Origin: JBBDWK01 sp040902885 | Lineage (GTDB): Bacteria > Acidobacteriota > Terriglobia > Bryobacterales > Bryobacteraceae | DNA: 64,000 nucleotides | Assembly (NCBI GenBank): GCA_040902885.1 | Contig: JBBDWK010000083.1 | Location: 1-64,000 of the forward strand | Direction: 5' to 3' | Shown here: positions 23,173-32,700 of the stretch, piece by piece | Numbering within the stretch: position 1 is the stretch's first letter | Layout: every line of letters starts with the position of its first letter | The notes under the pieces: model-generated | The model's input: the letters and a program-made list of their open reading frames with translations, nothing else | Told to the model about the DNA's origin: nothing | Database searches by the model: none | Program-made: the position numbers and the translations under genes

Positions 23173-24342
23173 TCATAGCAATACGAGTTCGCGCTGGATC
23201 GCGCCGGTCACTCTGGCCTCGCGCTCGCCCACGAACACGTTGACCTCCGAGCGAACTCCGAAATCGTCCAGGTAGATCCCGGGCTCAATCGAGAAACAGC
23301 TCCATGGAATCACTCTGCGCTCGTCGTGCGTTTCCAGATTGTCCATGTTTGCGCCGTTCCCGTGGACGTCTTCGCCGATCGAATGGCCCGTACGGTGGGT
23401 GAAGTACTGGCCGTAATCGCGGCTTCGAATATACTCGCGTGCCGCATCGTCCACCTGAAAGCCCCGCAGGTCCTGTCCGTTAGCCAAGGCCTCCTCTACC
23501 CGGCCCACGGCGGCATCCCGCGCGCCAGCGACAATCGCAAAGACGTTCCGTATCTTCTCCGGAGCGCTGTCGCCGCAGTGCCCGGTCCATGTAATGTCGT
23601 AATAAACTGCGCCGGGTTGATTCAACTTCGCCCAGAGATCGATGAGCACAAAATCGCCGCGGCGGACGGCCTGCGTGCCTTCGCGAGTCGGCTCATAGTG
23701 GGGATTGCCGGAATTCGCATTCACGCCGACGATGGGGCCGTGATCCGTGAACATCTCAGCACGTGCGAACTCGTCCAGGATAAATTGTTTGACCATGAAC
23801 TCATCGGTCCCGGCGCCATCCCGAGTGCGCTCCGAGATCAGCGCGAAGGCCGATTGCAGGATGCGGTCGATGCGCCGTCCCGCTTCGAGATGCGATTCCA
23901 GCGCAGCTTGATTCCAGCGGGCCTCGAAGTGCTGGATCAGTTCCGCCGAGCTGACCACCCCGGCTCCCAGGCTGCGGATCAGTTCCACGGTTCCGGCGTC
24001 GACCAGGGAAACATAAGGTATCGCGCAGTTCGGTGAGTACTGCATTGCAAGACGCTTCCGTCCGGCGAGCATGGTCTCCAGGGCCCCGACCTGCTCGCCC
24101 CAACTCGAGTAAACGGCCTTGTCTCCGGGCAGCGCATCCAGCATGGAGGACTCAATCCGATGAACGAGACCGCGCGGCTCGCCTTCCGCTGGGATGAGGT
24201 AATACCAGCGCCGCGTTACATGGCGCAGCGGGCGGAACCCGAGAATTCGGTATGCCAGAGGGTCCCGTTCATGGTGATCGAAGAACAGCCAGCCGTCGAG
24301 TCTCTGGCGGCGCAATTCGTCTTGAATCTCAGCAAGGTTCAT
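23173..24342 (-). CDS. M24-family Xaa-Pro aminopeptidase-like protein
   Basis: The protein has an N-terminal creatinase-like domain and a pita-bread domain with metal ligands in IDLWAKLN, YYDITWTG, THRTGHSIG, SIEPGIYL and RSEVNVFV. The first ligand region has D in VLIDLWA and the second D in YYDIT, so the two-metal centre looks complete. Such enzymes remove N-terminal residues ahead of proline or act on dipeptides. The start used is the M of MNLAEIQDEL; longer versions overlap the symporter gene more deeply. Coupling to the symporter by overlap suggests uptake and cleavage of a common substrate, by inference. Confidence 0.8.
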   Translation of the reverse strand: MNLAEIQDELRRQRLDGWLFFDHHERDPLAYRILGFRPLRHVTRRWYYLIPAEGEPRGLVHRIESSMLDALPGDKAVYSSWGEQVGALETMLAGRKRLAMQYSPNCAIPYVSLVDAGTVELIRSLGAGVVSSAELIQHFEARWNQAALESHLEAGRRIDRILQSAFALISERTRDGAGTDEFMVKQFILDEFARAEMFTDHGPIVGVNANSGNPHYEPTREGTQAVRRGDFVLIDLWAKLNQPGAVYYDITWTGHCGDSAPEKIRNVFAIVAGARDAAVGRVEEALANGQDLRGFQVDDAAREYIRSRDYGQYFTHRTGHSIGEDVHGNGANMDNLETHDERRVIPWSCFSIEPGIYLDDFGVRSEVNVFVGEREARVTGAIQRELVLL

Positions 24343-25738
24343 GGAAGGGTTTCCATTTCTCATCGGCGGGAGGCGCTGTGGCAAGGCTGACGCCAATCAA
24401 TGAAATCAGCGAAACCGCGAGCGCCGGATAGATTGCGTCTACATAAGGATTGCCGGCCAGGTTCCAGACGATGGTCACCACGGTGCCGAGCGCGATGGAA
24501 GTGACAGCGCCTTGCGTGTTCGCGCGCTTCCAGAAAAACACGGCCATCACGGAAGGCGTGATCGCCGCCCCGTAAACGGTGTACGCATAAAGCGCCGCGC
24601 GAAGAATCGATTCGAAATAGGCGGCTTGAACCAACGCAAAGACGCCCAGCAGAACGACCAACGACCGCGATACGAAAAGAGTCTTCCTCTCACTTGCCTC
24701 GGGATTGAGGAAGCGCTTGTAGACGTCGTGGATCAGGTTGCTGGCGGGAGAAAAGAGAAAGTTGTTGGCGGTCGAGATGACCTTGGCAAAGATGCCTGCC
24801 AGCAGGATGGCCCCAGGCCATACGGGAAGTCCCAGCCGCGCGGTCATGGGAATGATCTCGCGCGGATTGTCTGGATGGAAGCGCGAGCTGCCGGCCACCG
24901 CGATGGCGATGATTATGGTTTCCAGAATCACCGTTCCGACGATCCAGCCGAACACCGCCAGGCGCGCGTCGCGCTCGCTCCTGGCCGAGAAGAACTTCTG
25001 ATACATACCCTGATTGCCGATAAGCAGAAGCATCGACGGCAGAGTAAAGGCAAGCGCCTGCACGAGTGTGAGCGGGCCGAGCGCGGTGAAGTGATCCGCG
25101 GGAAGATTGGCGCGAACGCCGCTCCAGCCGCCAGCCGCACTGACGAGCAACGGAAGAGCTACCGCCGCAATTCCGGTTACCAGCAGACCAATGATGAGAT
25201 CGAGGTAGGCCACGGAGGCCATGCCTGCCATCGCCGTGAACGTAATGACGAAGCCGGCGATGATATACATGCCAGTAGTCTGGTCCACGCCCGGAAAGAT
25301 GAGATGCAGAATATCGCCGCCGCCTTTGAACTGGTAACTGGTGATCATGGTGTACGAGATGACGATGGCGATGGTGGCGAGGACGCGCGCAGTGGCGTTG
25401 TAACGATTTTCGAGAAGATCCGGAACCGTGAACTGCGCGAAGCGGCGGGCGCGGCCGGCGATCGCCGAAACGACGATCAGCCCAAGCCATCCACCGGCTG
25501 GTTGCCACAGCGCCGCGAAGCCGTTACGGTATGCGTTCTCGCCGCCGGCGAACAGGCTTCCCGCGCCGATCCACGAAGACAGCAGAGTGAAGACGAGGAC
25601 CGGCCAAGTGAGCTTTCTGCCCGCTAACAGAAAGTCCGCCTGCGTCCGGACACCTCGCGAGCGGATGGCCGCAACGAGGAGCAAGACGGCGACTACCGCT
25701 GAAATTACCGCGACATAGATCGCGTCTGTCTGTTCCAT
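24329..25738 (-). CDS. Sodium:solute symporter (SSS family)
   Basis: The 469-residue protein has about thirteen hydrophobic segments and the family features: SSWIGAGSLFAGGENAYRNG early, the Na+-binding-type region with TFTAMAGMASVAYLD, and LLAGIFAKVISTANNFLFSPASN in the core. These carriers import sugars, amino acids, carboxylates or vitamins with Na+. The substrate is not readable from sequence. It overlaps the M24 peptidase downstream by 14 bases and the ABC ATPase upstream by 34, forming one tightly packed unit. Confidence 0.85.
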   Translation of the reverse strand: MEQTDAIYVAVISAVVAVLLLVAAIRSRGVRTQADFLLAGRKLTWPVLVFTLLSSWIGAGSLFAGGENAYRNGFAALWQPAGGWLGLIVVSAIAGRARRFAQFTVPDLLENRYNATARVLATIAIVISYTMITSYQFKGGGDILHLIFPGVDQTTGMYIIAGFVITFTAMAGMASVAYLDLIIGLLVTGIAAVALPLLVSAAGGWSGVRANLPADHFTALGPLTLVQALAFTLPSMLLLIGNQGMYQKFFSARSERDARLAVFGWIVGTVILETIIIAIAVAGSSRFHPDNPREIIPMTARLGLPVWPGAILLAGIFAKVISTANNFLFSPASNLIHDVYKRFLNPEASERKTLFVSRSLVVLLGVFALVQAAYFESILRAALYAYTVYGAAITPSVMAVFFWKRANTQGAVTSIALGTVVTIVWNLAGNPYVDAIYPALAVSLISLIGVSLATAPPADEKWKPFHEPC

Positions 25739-26922
25739 GCTACTTCCGCTCTCAGGTCTGCGACTCCGGCGAGAGACCTCGCTCCCACGACTTCAAAGGC
25801 CAGGACATCGTCCATCCAGTCGTGGCTTGAGCCATCGGCATGCTGGGCGGCTACGGTCAGCGTATACTCCTGCGGCGTCAGCCAGCAATCGAAACGAAAC
25901 TCGATGTCGAGTTCTTCGCCCGGCTCCGCCTTGCCGAGGTCAACCTCTTCAATTTTGGTGTTAGTGCCGTACACGTCCATCCCGATCCGGTTTCGAATGA
26001 GAATCCCAATCATTGGCTGCTCCACGGACTGCCGGAATCGGCACCGGACACGAATCGTCACGGATTCTCCGGGACTTACCGAGTTGCAAATCTCTCCGCG
26101 TCCGTTCATCAGCGCGACGTCTACAATTTCGCTGGTTCCATCGCCGTGCCGGTGGCTTGGGTCGAGGCCATTCCTCTGTGTCTCGGTGAGGTTTTGCTCC
26201 CGCGCGAGAACCGCTCCGATGTAGCGGTTGATGACATCGGTTGGATCTCCCTCGGCCTCAATTCTTCCGTTCATGAGGAAAATCGCACGGTCGGAAAGCC
26301 GCTTGACCAGACCCAGATCGTGCGAGACGAAGAGTACGGTGACCTTCCGGCGTTTCAGCTCGTCGAACTTGCGAATGCACCGGTTGGCGAAGATGGCGTC
26401 GCCCACGGCGAGCGCCTCGTCGACGATCAGAATCTCGGGTTCGACGTGAATTGCCGTGGAGAACGCCAGGCGCACGTACATGCCGCTCGAATACTCCTTC
26501 ACGGGACGGTCGAGAAACTCGCCCAGCTCCGCGAAGGCCTCGATGGAAGGCAGAGCGCGAGTGGTTGCCGCGCGGCTCAAGCCCATAATCTCGCTGCTCA
26601 AGAAAACGTTCTCACGCCCTGTGAAGTCGGGATTGAAGCCGGCGCCAAGCTCGAGCAGCGCCGCCAGCCGGCCTTTGGTGGCCACGCGTCCGCAAGTCGG
26701 TTCCAGAATGCCGCCGACGATCTGGAGCAGAGTGCTCTTTCCGCAGCCGTTCGGACCTACGATGCCCAAAGTCTCACCGCGATCAACTGAAAGGTTCACG
26801 TCGCGAAGGGCCCAGAATTCACGATGCAGATTCCGCGAGAAGAAGGGGAGCGATTCCCGGATACGGTCGGAGGGACGATGATAAAGGCGATAAACCTTGG
26901 AGACGTTTTGAACACAAACCAC
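25705..26922 (-). CDS. ABC-2 type polysaccharide-export ATPase (Wzt-like)
   Basis: The 405-residue protein has Walker A GPNGCGKST, the export-type signature EYSSGMYVRLAF, Walker B ILIVDEALAVGD and a switch histidine in VLFVSHDL. A C-terminal Wzt-type beta-sandwich follows (about residues 265-395), which in O-antigen exporters recognises the glycan end. The usual permease partner (Wzm) should lie upstream, but there, 34 bases away, the phage-structural cluster begins. Either the cluster was inserted between the two, or the permease lies elsewhere. The start is GTG. Confidence 0.85.
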   Translation of the reverse strand: MVCVQNVSKVYRLYHRPSDRIRESLPFFSRNLHREFWALRDVNLSVDRGETLGIVGPNGCGKSTLLQIVGGILEPTCGRVATKGRLAALLELGAGFNPDFTGRENVFLSSEIMGLSRAATTRALPSIEAFAELGEFLDRPVKEYSSGMYVRLAFSTAIHVEPEILIVDEALAVGDAIFANRCIRKFDELKRRKVTVLFVSHDLGLVKRLSDRAIFLMNGRIEAEGDPTDVINRYIGAVLAREQNLTETQRNGLDPSHRHGDGTSEIVDVALMNGRGEICNSVSPGESVTIRVRCRFRQSVEQPMIGILIRNRIGMDVYGTNTKIEEVDLGKAEPGEELDIEFRFDCWLTPQEYTLTVAAQHADGSSHDWMDDVLAFEVVGARSLAGVADLRAEVAWNRQTRSMSR

Positions 26923-26956
26923 GGCTTAACTCAAACAATAGCACGCCGGAAACGAT

Positions 26957-29698
26957 TTAACCTTGATAGCCGCTGCGGCGGCTGCCACGGTGCAAGGGAA
27001 CCGGAAAGCCGATGAGGCAGAATTGATCCAGCGCGAAGAGGACCACTGATTCGACTGCCTCGCCTTTGGATGCGTTAGTTTCCCGAAGCCAGGGCGTGGT
27101 GTAGTCGCCGATGCCGACCAGGTGGCTGCTCTTCGATCTCGGAAATCCAAGCTGCATCGGGAGCAGGATGGACTCCCTGGACTTGTTCATATCGCGCCAC
27201 CCGGTGAACGTGAAGTTCTCCGTCTTGAAGCAATCGAGTCTAGAGGGCGTCCAATCCTGCAGAGGCAGATTGACGACTCTGGTGAGAGGGAAATCGTTGA
27301 CATCCGGAGGATAGAGAACCTCAAAGCGCGTGCTGGGGTAGCTCTGGCGAACGAAGTCCATGATGTCGTTTGTGAAGGCTCCGATGAGGCCCGGCAGGAA
27401 CTGAGCTTCCTCCGGATAGGCATCCGGCGACTCCGTATTATTCACGAACACGTGCATGGGGCGGCCATGAATAGACGCGAAAGTCGAGGTTGTATAGGCG
27501 TCGTAAAAGGGCATGCCGGAAGGATCGTAGGCAAAGTACCACCACTGCACTTCGCCGAACTGCAAGTATGGCTGAACGCCGGCCTCGACAAGGATGCCTG
27601 CCATGTCGCGGTACACCTCGCGGTAAAAAGCGGTGGTCTGCGGCGAAAAGTTGGTGTGCAGAGCCGGCGTGTTCAGCGTTACCGGCGCCCCGCTCGGATA
27701 CCTCGAAGCGATTCCCGCCTCCGGCGACGGGTCTCCATGCTGCAGTTCCATGCTGAATGCCGCCGCCACGTCGATCCCGTAAGCCTTCAGCGCCTTGTAG
27801 AAGCTGCGGCTCCAGTCGCGTACGGCGCGGTTCAATCTAGGCGTGGCTTGGAGGTCCGTGCGCCAGTTCCCATCTTCGCCGCCGAGAAGGGTGGCGCTGC
27901 TCACGTGAACCGAGAAGGCTCCCGCGGTGGGTGACGCGGAGATCGTCACGGACTCTCCGGCTATGCCCATGGCCCTTGCGTGAACCGTCAGGACCGTGTC
28001 GTTCAGCTCCACCCAGATGCCCGTATACCCGCTGTTGATCTCGAGCTCAAAGGCACGCGCTATCGTCTCAGCGGTATCTCCCACCAAATTCAGATGTTCA
28101 ATCGTTGTGGGAGGAAGCTCCGAGCCTGCGGAACCGATGACCAGTGTTGTAATTTGGCTGTGGGAAGGCGCGCCGGTGAATTCGACAGTGGCTGTCGCAT
28201 AGCTTTGTCCGGGGCGATGAAGTTCATAAAACCACAGTGCGCCGACGTAGTGATTCGCTCTTCCGAGAAAACCGAGCGAATGGATCATCCAGGCGGTTCG
28301 CTCCGGCGCTAGAGCGATGGAGTGATCCGTATCCCAGTCGGTGGCCAATGTAGTTTGGGGATCGGGCGGAATGGTAGGCAGCTCAGCCGCGGGCACTGCC
28401 ATTTCCAGGAAGTCGAAGTAGAAAGGCGAGCCGGGCGGCCCGGCGTGTGTAACAGTGACGGCGTGCGGGACCTGCCCCGGAAGGTCGTAGAGAGGGATCC
28501 TAAGCAGAACGTCTTCTCCGAGAAGAGCAAGATTCTCCAGTCGCGGCGGCAGGCCATCCACTGAGATCGAAATCACGGCGCCGCTTTCAGCCTTTCGCGT
28601 CCCAAGATACAAACGATGAGGGTGCGGCAAGCTGTAGGTGTGCGTGACGCTCGAGCCGAAGCTTGTGGTGAGACGGATGCTTCCGCCTGAAAAGTTGCCC
28701 CGAGAATCAGTCCACGCGCCGGAAAGCACCACCTCGTTGGAATCGTCTTCGACCCGCCGGCTGCCGGGACCCGCAACCTGATAGGCCCGGCCGGAGCCAG
28801 CGACACTCCAGTTCGACACCACGGCCCGAAACTCGCCCGGCTGGAATGTTCCGGGCTGTAGGTCGGCCGAGTAGGTCCAGCGCATTTTGCGGATCGCCGA
28901 AGTGGGAACCGGGCGTCCCTCAACGTCGATCAACGAAGAGAATGGCAGTGTGACCCGCCACTTCGTCGGCGAAGTTCCTCCGCTGAATCTTCGCCATGCC
29001 GGCGCCCACGACTCCGTCTTCGCTCCTGCCACGTGTCCGTATGTTCCGATGCGATTTCCGTTGGCTCCGGTTGTACTGGTAGCCGGAAGCTGGTTCAGAC
29101 CGACGTAATGCAGCGTGATGGTCGTTCCCAGGACCGACGCCGCCATGATCGGAGAGAAGGCGGTGACACTGGCTTCAATCGCTGCAAGTGTTGTAGCGAT
29201 GGTGTCGTTCCAGAACAGCCGGTGCGTGTGATGCTCGCCCTGCCATGCAAGTCCTACGAAGTCCCCTTCCGTTGCAGTGCCGAGCAGAGTGAAGCTGGCT
29301 GACGCTGAGGTGTAAAAGCCTTCGACGGGCGTGGCATAGTTTCTGAGGGGCACCCAGTACAACGTCTCCACGCCGCCCTGCTCCGCCCAGATACGGAGAT
29401 ATGGCCAATCTACGGTGGGATAAAGCGTGGAATCGAGTGGAATGCAGTTCTCGCGAGTCTCCTCGTAAGTCAGCGTCAATCCGCTGAGATCTCCGTCCGG
29501 CAGATTTCTGAAGAGGGGGTGCTCAAACGTATTATCGCGATTCCATTCGATGACCGCCCAGTCAAACTGCTGTCTCCACGTTCCGGATACCGTAAACCGG
29601 TCGGGGGCGGTATCGCTGAGAGCTGCAATCGCCGATGGCCGCTCAAAGTAGCACTGAAGGTCCCGGTCCGGCCGGAGTTTCTCTGGATATTCAGGCAT
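26957..29698 (-). CDS. Large terminal tail protein with TIM-barrel-like C-terminus
   Basis: The 913-residue protein is the last gene of the phage cluster. The first 600 residues look like beta-sandwich modules (jelly-roll-like FEFLEM and TVEFTGAPSHS segments). Residues about 640-880 have the strand-helix rhythm of a TIM barrel with glycosidase-like blocks: VAAAFSMELQHGD, VQPYLQFGEVQWWYF and RFEVLYPPDVNDFP. The Glu in FGEVQWW and the Glu in FSMELQHG sit where retaining glycosidases keep their acids. This suggests a tail tip or fibre that binds or cuts cell-surface glycan, comparable in position to the TIM-barrel tail protein of alphaproteobacterial gene transfer agents. Activity is inference. 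Confidence 0.65.
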   Translation of the reverse strand: MPEYPEKLRPDRDLQCYFERPSAIAALSDTAPDRFTVSGTWRQQFDWAVIEWNRDNTFEHPLFRNLPDGDLSGLTLTYEETRENCIPLDSTLYPTVDWPYLRIWAEQGGVETLYWVPLRNYATPVEGFYTSASASFTLLGTATEGDFVGLAWQGEHHTHRLFWNDTIATTLAAIEASVTAFSPIMAASVLGTTITLHYVGLNQLPATSTTGANGNRIGTYGHVAGAKTESWAPAWRRFSGGTSPTKWRVTLPFSSLIDVEGRPVPTSAIRKMRWTYSADLQPGTFQPGEFRAVVSNWSVAGSGRAYQVAGPGSRRVEDDSNEVVLSGAWTDSRGNFSGGSIRLTTSFGSSVTHTYSLPHPHRLYLGTRKAESGAVISISVDGLPPRLENLALLGEDVLLRIPLYDLPGQVPHAVTVTHAGPPGSPFYFDFLEMAVPAAELPTIPPDPQTTLATDWDTDHSIALAPERTAWMIHSLGFLGRANHYVGALWFYELHRPGQSYATATVEFTGAPSHSQITTLVIGSAGSELPPTTIEHLNLVGDTAETIARAFELEINSGYTGIWVELNDTVLTVHARAMGIAGESVTISASPTAGAFSVHVSSATLLGGEDGNWRTDLQATPRLNRAVRDWSRSFYKALKAYGIDVAAAFSMELQHGDPSPEAGIASRYPSGAPVTLNTPALHTNFSPQTTAFYREVYRDMAGILVEAGVQPYLQFGEVQWWYFAYDPSGMPFYDAYTTSTFASIHGRPMHVFVNNTESPDAYPEEAQFLPGLIGAFTNDIMDFVRQSYPSTRFEVLYPPDVNDFPLTRVVNLPLQDWTPSRLDCFKTENFTFTGWRDMNKSRESILLPMQLGFPRSKSSHLVGIGDYTTPWLRETNASKGEAVESVVLFALDQFCLIGFPVPLHRGSRRSGYQG

Positions 29699-29709
29699 CG
29701 GTCGGCAGC

Positions 29710-32700
29710 CTACAGGCGAATTGTCACGGTGAGATCGGCTCCCGGCGTGGCTTGACCCACAGACAGGATATCCAACCCGAGCCTCGCGCCTGCCGGCAGC
29801 GGAGGAAGAGAGAATCCGTCTATTGCGTTAGAGAAGAGGAATCCGTTGGCGACGCTCAATTCGCACCAGGAGGCTCCGTTGACGGTCAACCGCAGGTTGA
29901 TTGGCGCGCCCACAGGCGGCTGGCGGACTATCGCCGACACATCTCGGACACTGTGCGTCGCCTCAATGACCAGGTCGGGTACGGTTCCCGTTTCAATTGC
30001 GAGGAAGCCCTCGTATTGCAGCGAAATCTGTCCGCCGGACATGGTGCGCAAGCCTTGGTCGACGGTCTGAGTCAGACAGATGACGGCCGCTTCGCTGTTG
30101 CCCCGTACGTTGGTCACGAACAGTTCGGCCGCGGCTACTCTTGCATTGGGCAGTGGTATTGGAAAGCTCCAGTTCCCGCTGGCCGGGCTGCCAAAAAAGC
30201 CCTTCACGAGCGGCGCGATGGCAACTCTCTTTCCGAGGCCGTAGACGATCCTGTTCAGCTCATGAAGGGCTGAGGAGCTTCCGAGAACGCCGCGCACGAC
30301 TTGCAGCGTCAATCCCCCTTCTCCCACCTGTTCCACCTCCATAAGCTCTGAATCGATTTGCACAATAGAGCTAGGCTGCGCGTCCGTAACGGCCGTCAGC
30401 GAAAGCGTGAGATCCGCATCTCCGAGAGGAAGGGCTAACTGCGCAAAGGGCGGGCTGGCCAATTCGTTCCAATAATGAAGAGTCAAAGTGGCAGCATTGA
30501 TCGTTCGCGTATTTTCAAAGCTCGGGAAGCCGATGCCGCTCAGCTCCAGAGTTCCTCCTCTCACTACGGCCAGACCGAACTGGGGCTGCGGCGCAACCTC
30601 CGCATCCAGGTCATCCTGTCCCGCGCCATTGATGGTCCAGCGGGTGATCGTAGATAGCTCGTACGGAGATTCAGCGTCCTGTACATTTGCCGCGCGGCCG
30701 CAAATCTGGACAACCGCTCCTTCTCGATTGGGAATCGCAAACCGGACCGGACTGGTGTTTCCGCTCGCGCCAAACTTCCATCCGGCCTCGGCGATCGTGA
30801 AGTAACTGGTCGCGTCGGGCTCCACTTCCCAGGCGCGGCTTAACGTCAGTGTGGACGTAGTATTGGCCACGATGGTTCTTTCCTGCCCCGCGCCCTTGCC
30901 TCGCATGATTCGGACGACGTTGCCGGAATACTCGTCCGCCGGCATCTGAGCGATAGTGCTTCCAATTGACGTTGGGGAGTGAATTGTGGCCGAATACTCC
31001 GGCTGTAGTTCCAGCCTCCAGTAGAAGTTGGCGTGGTCGAAGTTTCGGTCGGGCGGAGTAAGGGGTTCTCGCGCAATCCCCGTGTCAGTGAACTCACTGG
31101 CAACCTGTACATATGACGCGATGCGGAACAAACTGGCGGGATTTGACCCCCGATAAACGTTGAAGGCCGTAGTGCCAGCCGTAAAACGCAGGCTAACGAG
31201 CGACACGGCGCTGCCCTCGCCCGTGTCCGGAATGTCCGCTCTGATTAGAAACGAGAGATCTCCTTCGCTTCCCTGCTGGTCGAGAGCGGAGATCGCATAG
31301 TACAAACGTTGGTTGCCGGAGATGGCGCCGCCGCCGGGCACAATCGTCGGAACCAGACTGACCAAGGGAATCTCGGCCGCGCCCTGTTGCACGATTGACG
31401 GTGCAATGAATCCTACGGACACTTCCACCACCAGCCCGCCATCGCTCGACTCGACGGATTCCTCCGTGATCTCGAACTCGTTCTCGCCTTCCTCCGTGAA
31501 GCGCGGACCGATCAAAGGCCGCGGCAGTCCGATCTCCGCATCGCCCTTGCGCCGGCCTGCCTCATCCTCCGTCACCTGGCCGTTTGTGTCGCTGTACCAT
31601 TCATCGCGGTGCAGTTGGGCTGTGATGCGCGCGGTACGAAAGTTGACTCCGGGAGCGATCCTCAACACGCGAAACGGCTGTCTCTGAAATCCCTCCTTCA
31701 GATACGTGAGTGAAATCAGGTCTCCCGGCTGCAACCCGATCGCCTTTACGCTGGTCTCGAATTCGGCGTAGCAGTTGCCTCTGAGCGATTTGTCCAGATG
31801 AAACTTCAAGATCCTCGCCGCCTGGTCGTAGCTGGCAATTCCGAGCGCGCTCATCGAAACCGAAATTTCCTGACCGGTTTTCGCGGCGTCTTCCAGGTCG
31901 ACCAGCGAAAGGCTGTCTTGTTGATACTCGTTGAACGTGTCCTGGAACTCCACGGTATAGCGATTGGGCGTCTCGGCTGTGCTCCTCGACCAGAGCCGCA
32001 GGCTGGGTTCCCCATTCTCGCGGCGCAGAATTCCACCGATTCCGCTGGTGCCATCGCCGAATTCGTAGCCCGGCCAGCCGCCATCCAACGGCTCAATGCT
32101 GTTGCTCCAATCCGGCTTCAACGGTTGCTGTAGCGCCAGAGTGTTCTCAACTCGAAGTTGCAGGAGGCCGGCTCCTCCGCCGTAAGTGAGGAAAAGGCGA
32201 GACCCGTTGCGGATTCCGCGAATGAGATCCGCGACGCTGCGCCGGCGGCGAAGCACGAGGTTGCATTGGAAGCGAGGCGCGGTTACCGGATTGCCGTACA
32301 GGTCCAGTGTCTGGATTGGCTCGGCACAGTATGCGGCAGCCTCTGCAAAACTGGACAAATCAATCTCATCCAGGTGCCAGCCGCTTCTCTGCAAAATGTC
32401 GAGCAGCACCCAGGCTGGATTGTTGGTGTAGTGTTCGCCCAGATATCCGCTCTGCAAATCGAAGTGCTGAAGACGCATCCCCTCCAGGAGGACCTTTACA
32501 TTCGGCAGAGCGCGGCCGTCGTTCACCCGGTTCGGAACGACCACCGAAAGGCACGCCATGCTCCCGTGAGGATCGCCAACCGGGTTGCCAGCGCTATCGG
32601 CAAAGTCGAGGTTGAATCCGCCATTGCGGCTTCCCAGGCTGACAATGTTGAACCATCCGGTGCCGGTCATGTTTGCGCCCGCCTGGCCCGGCGGGACGTC

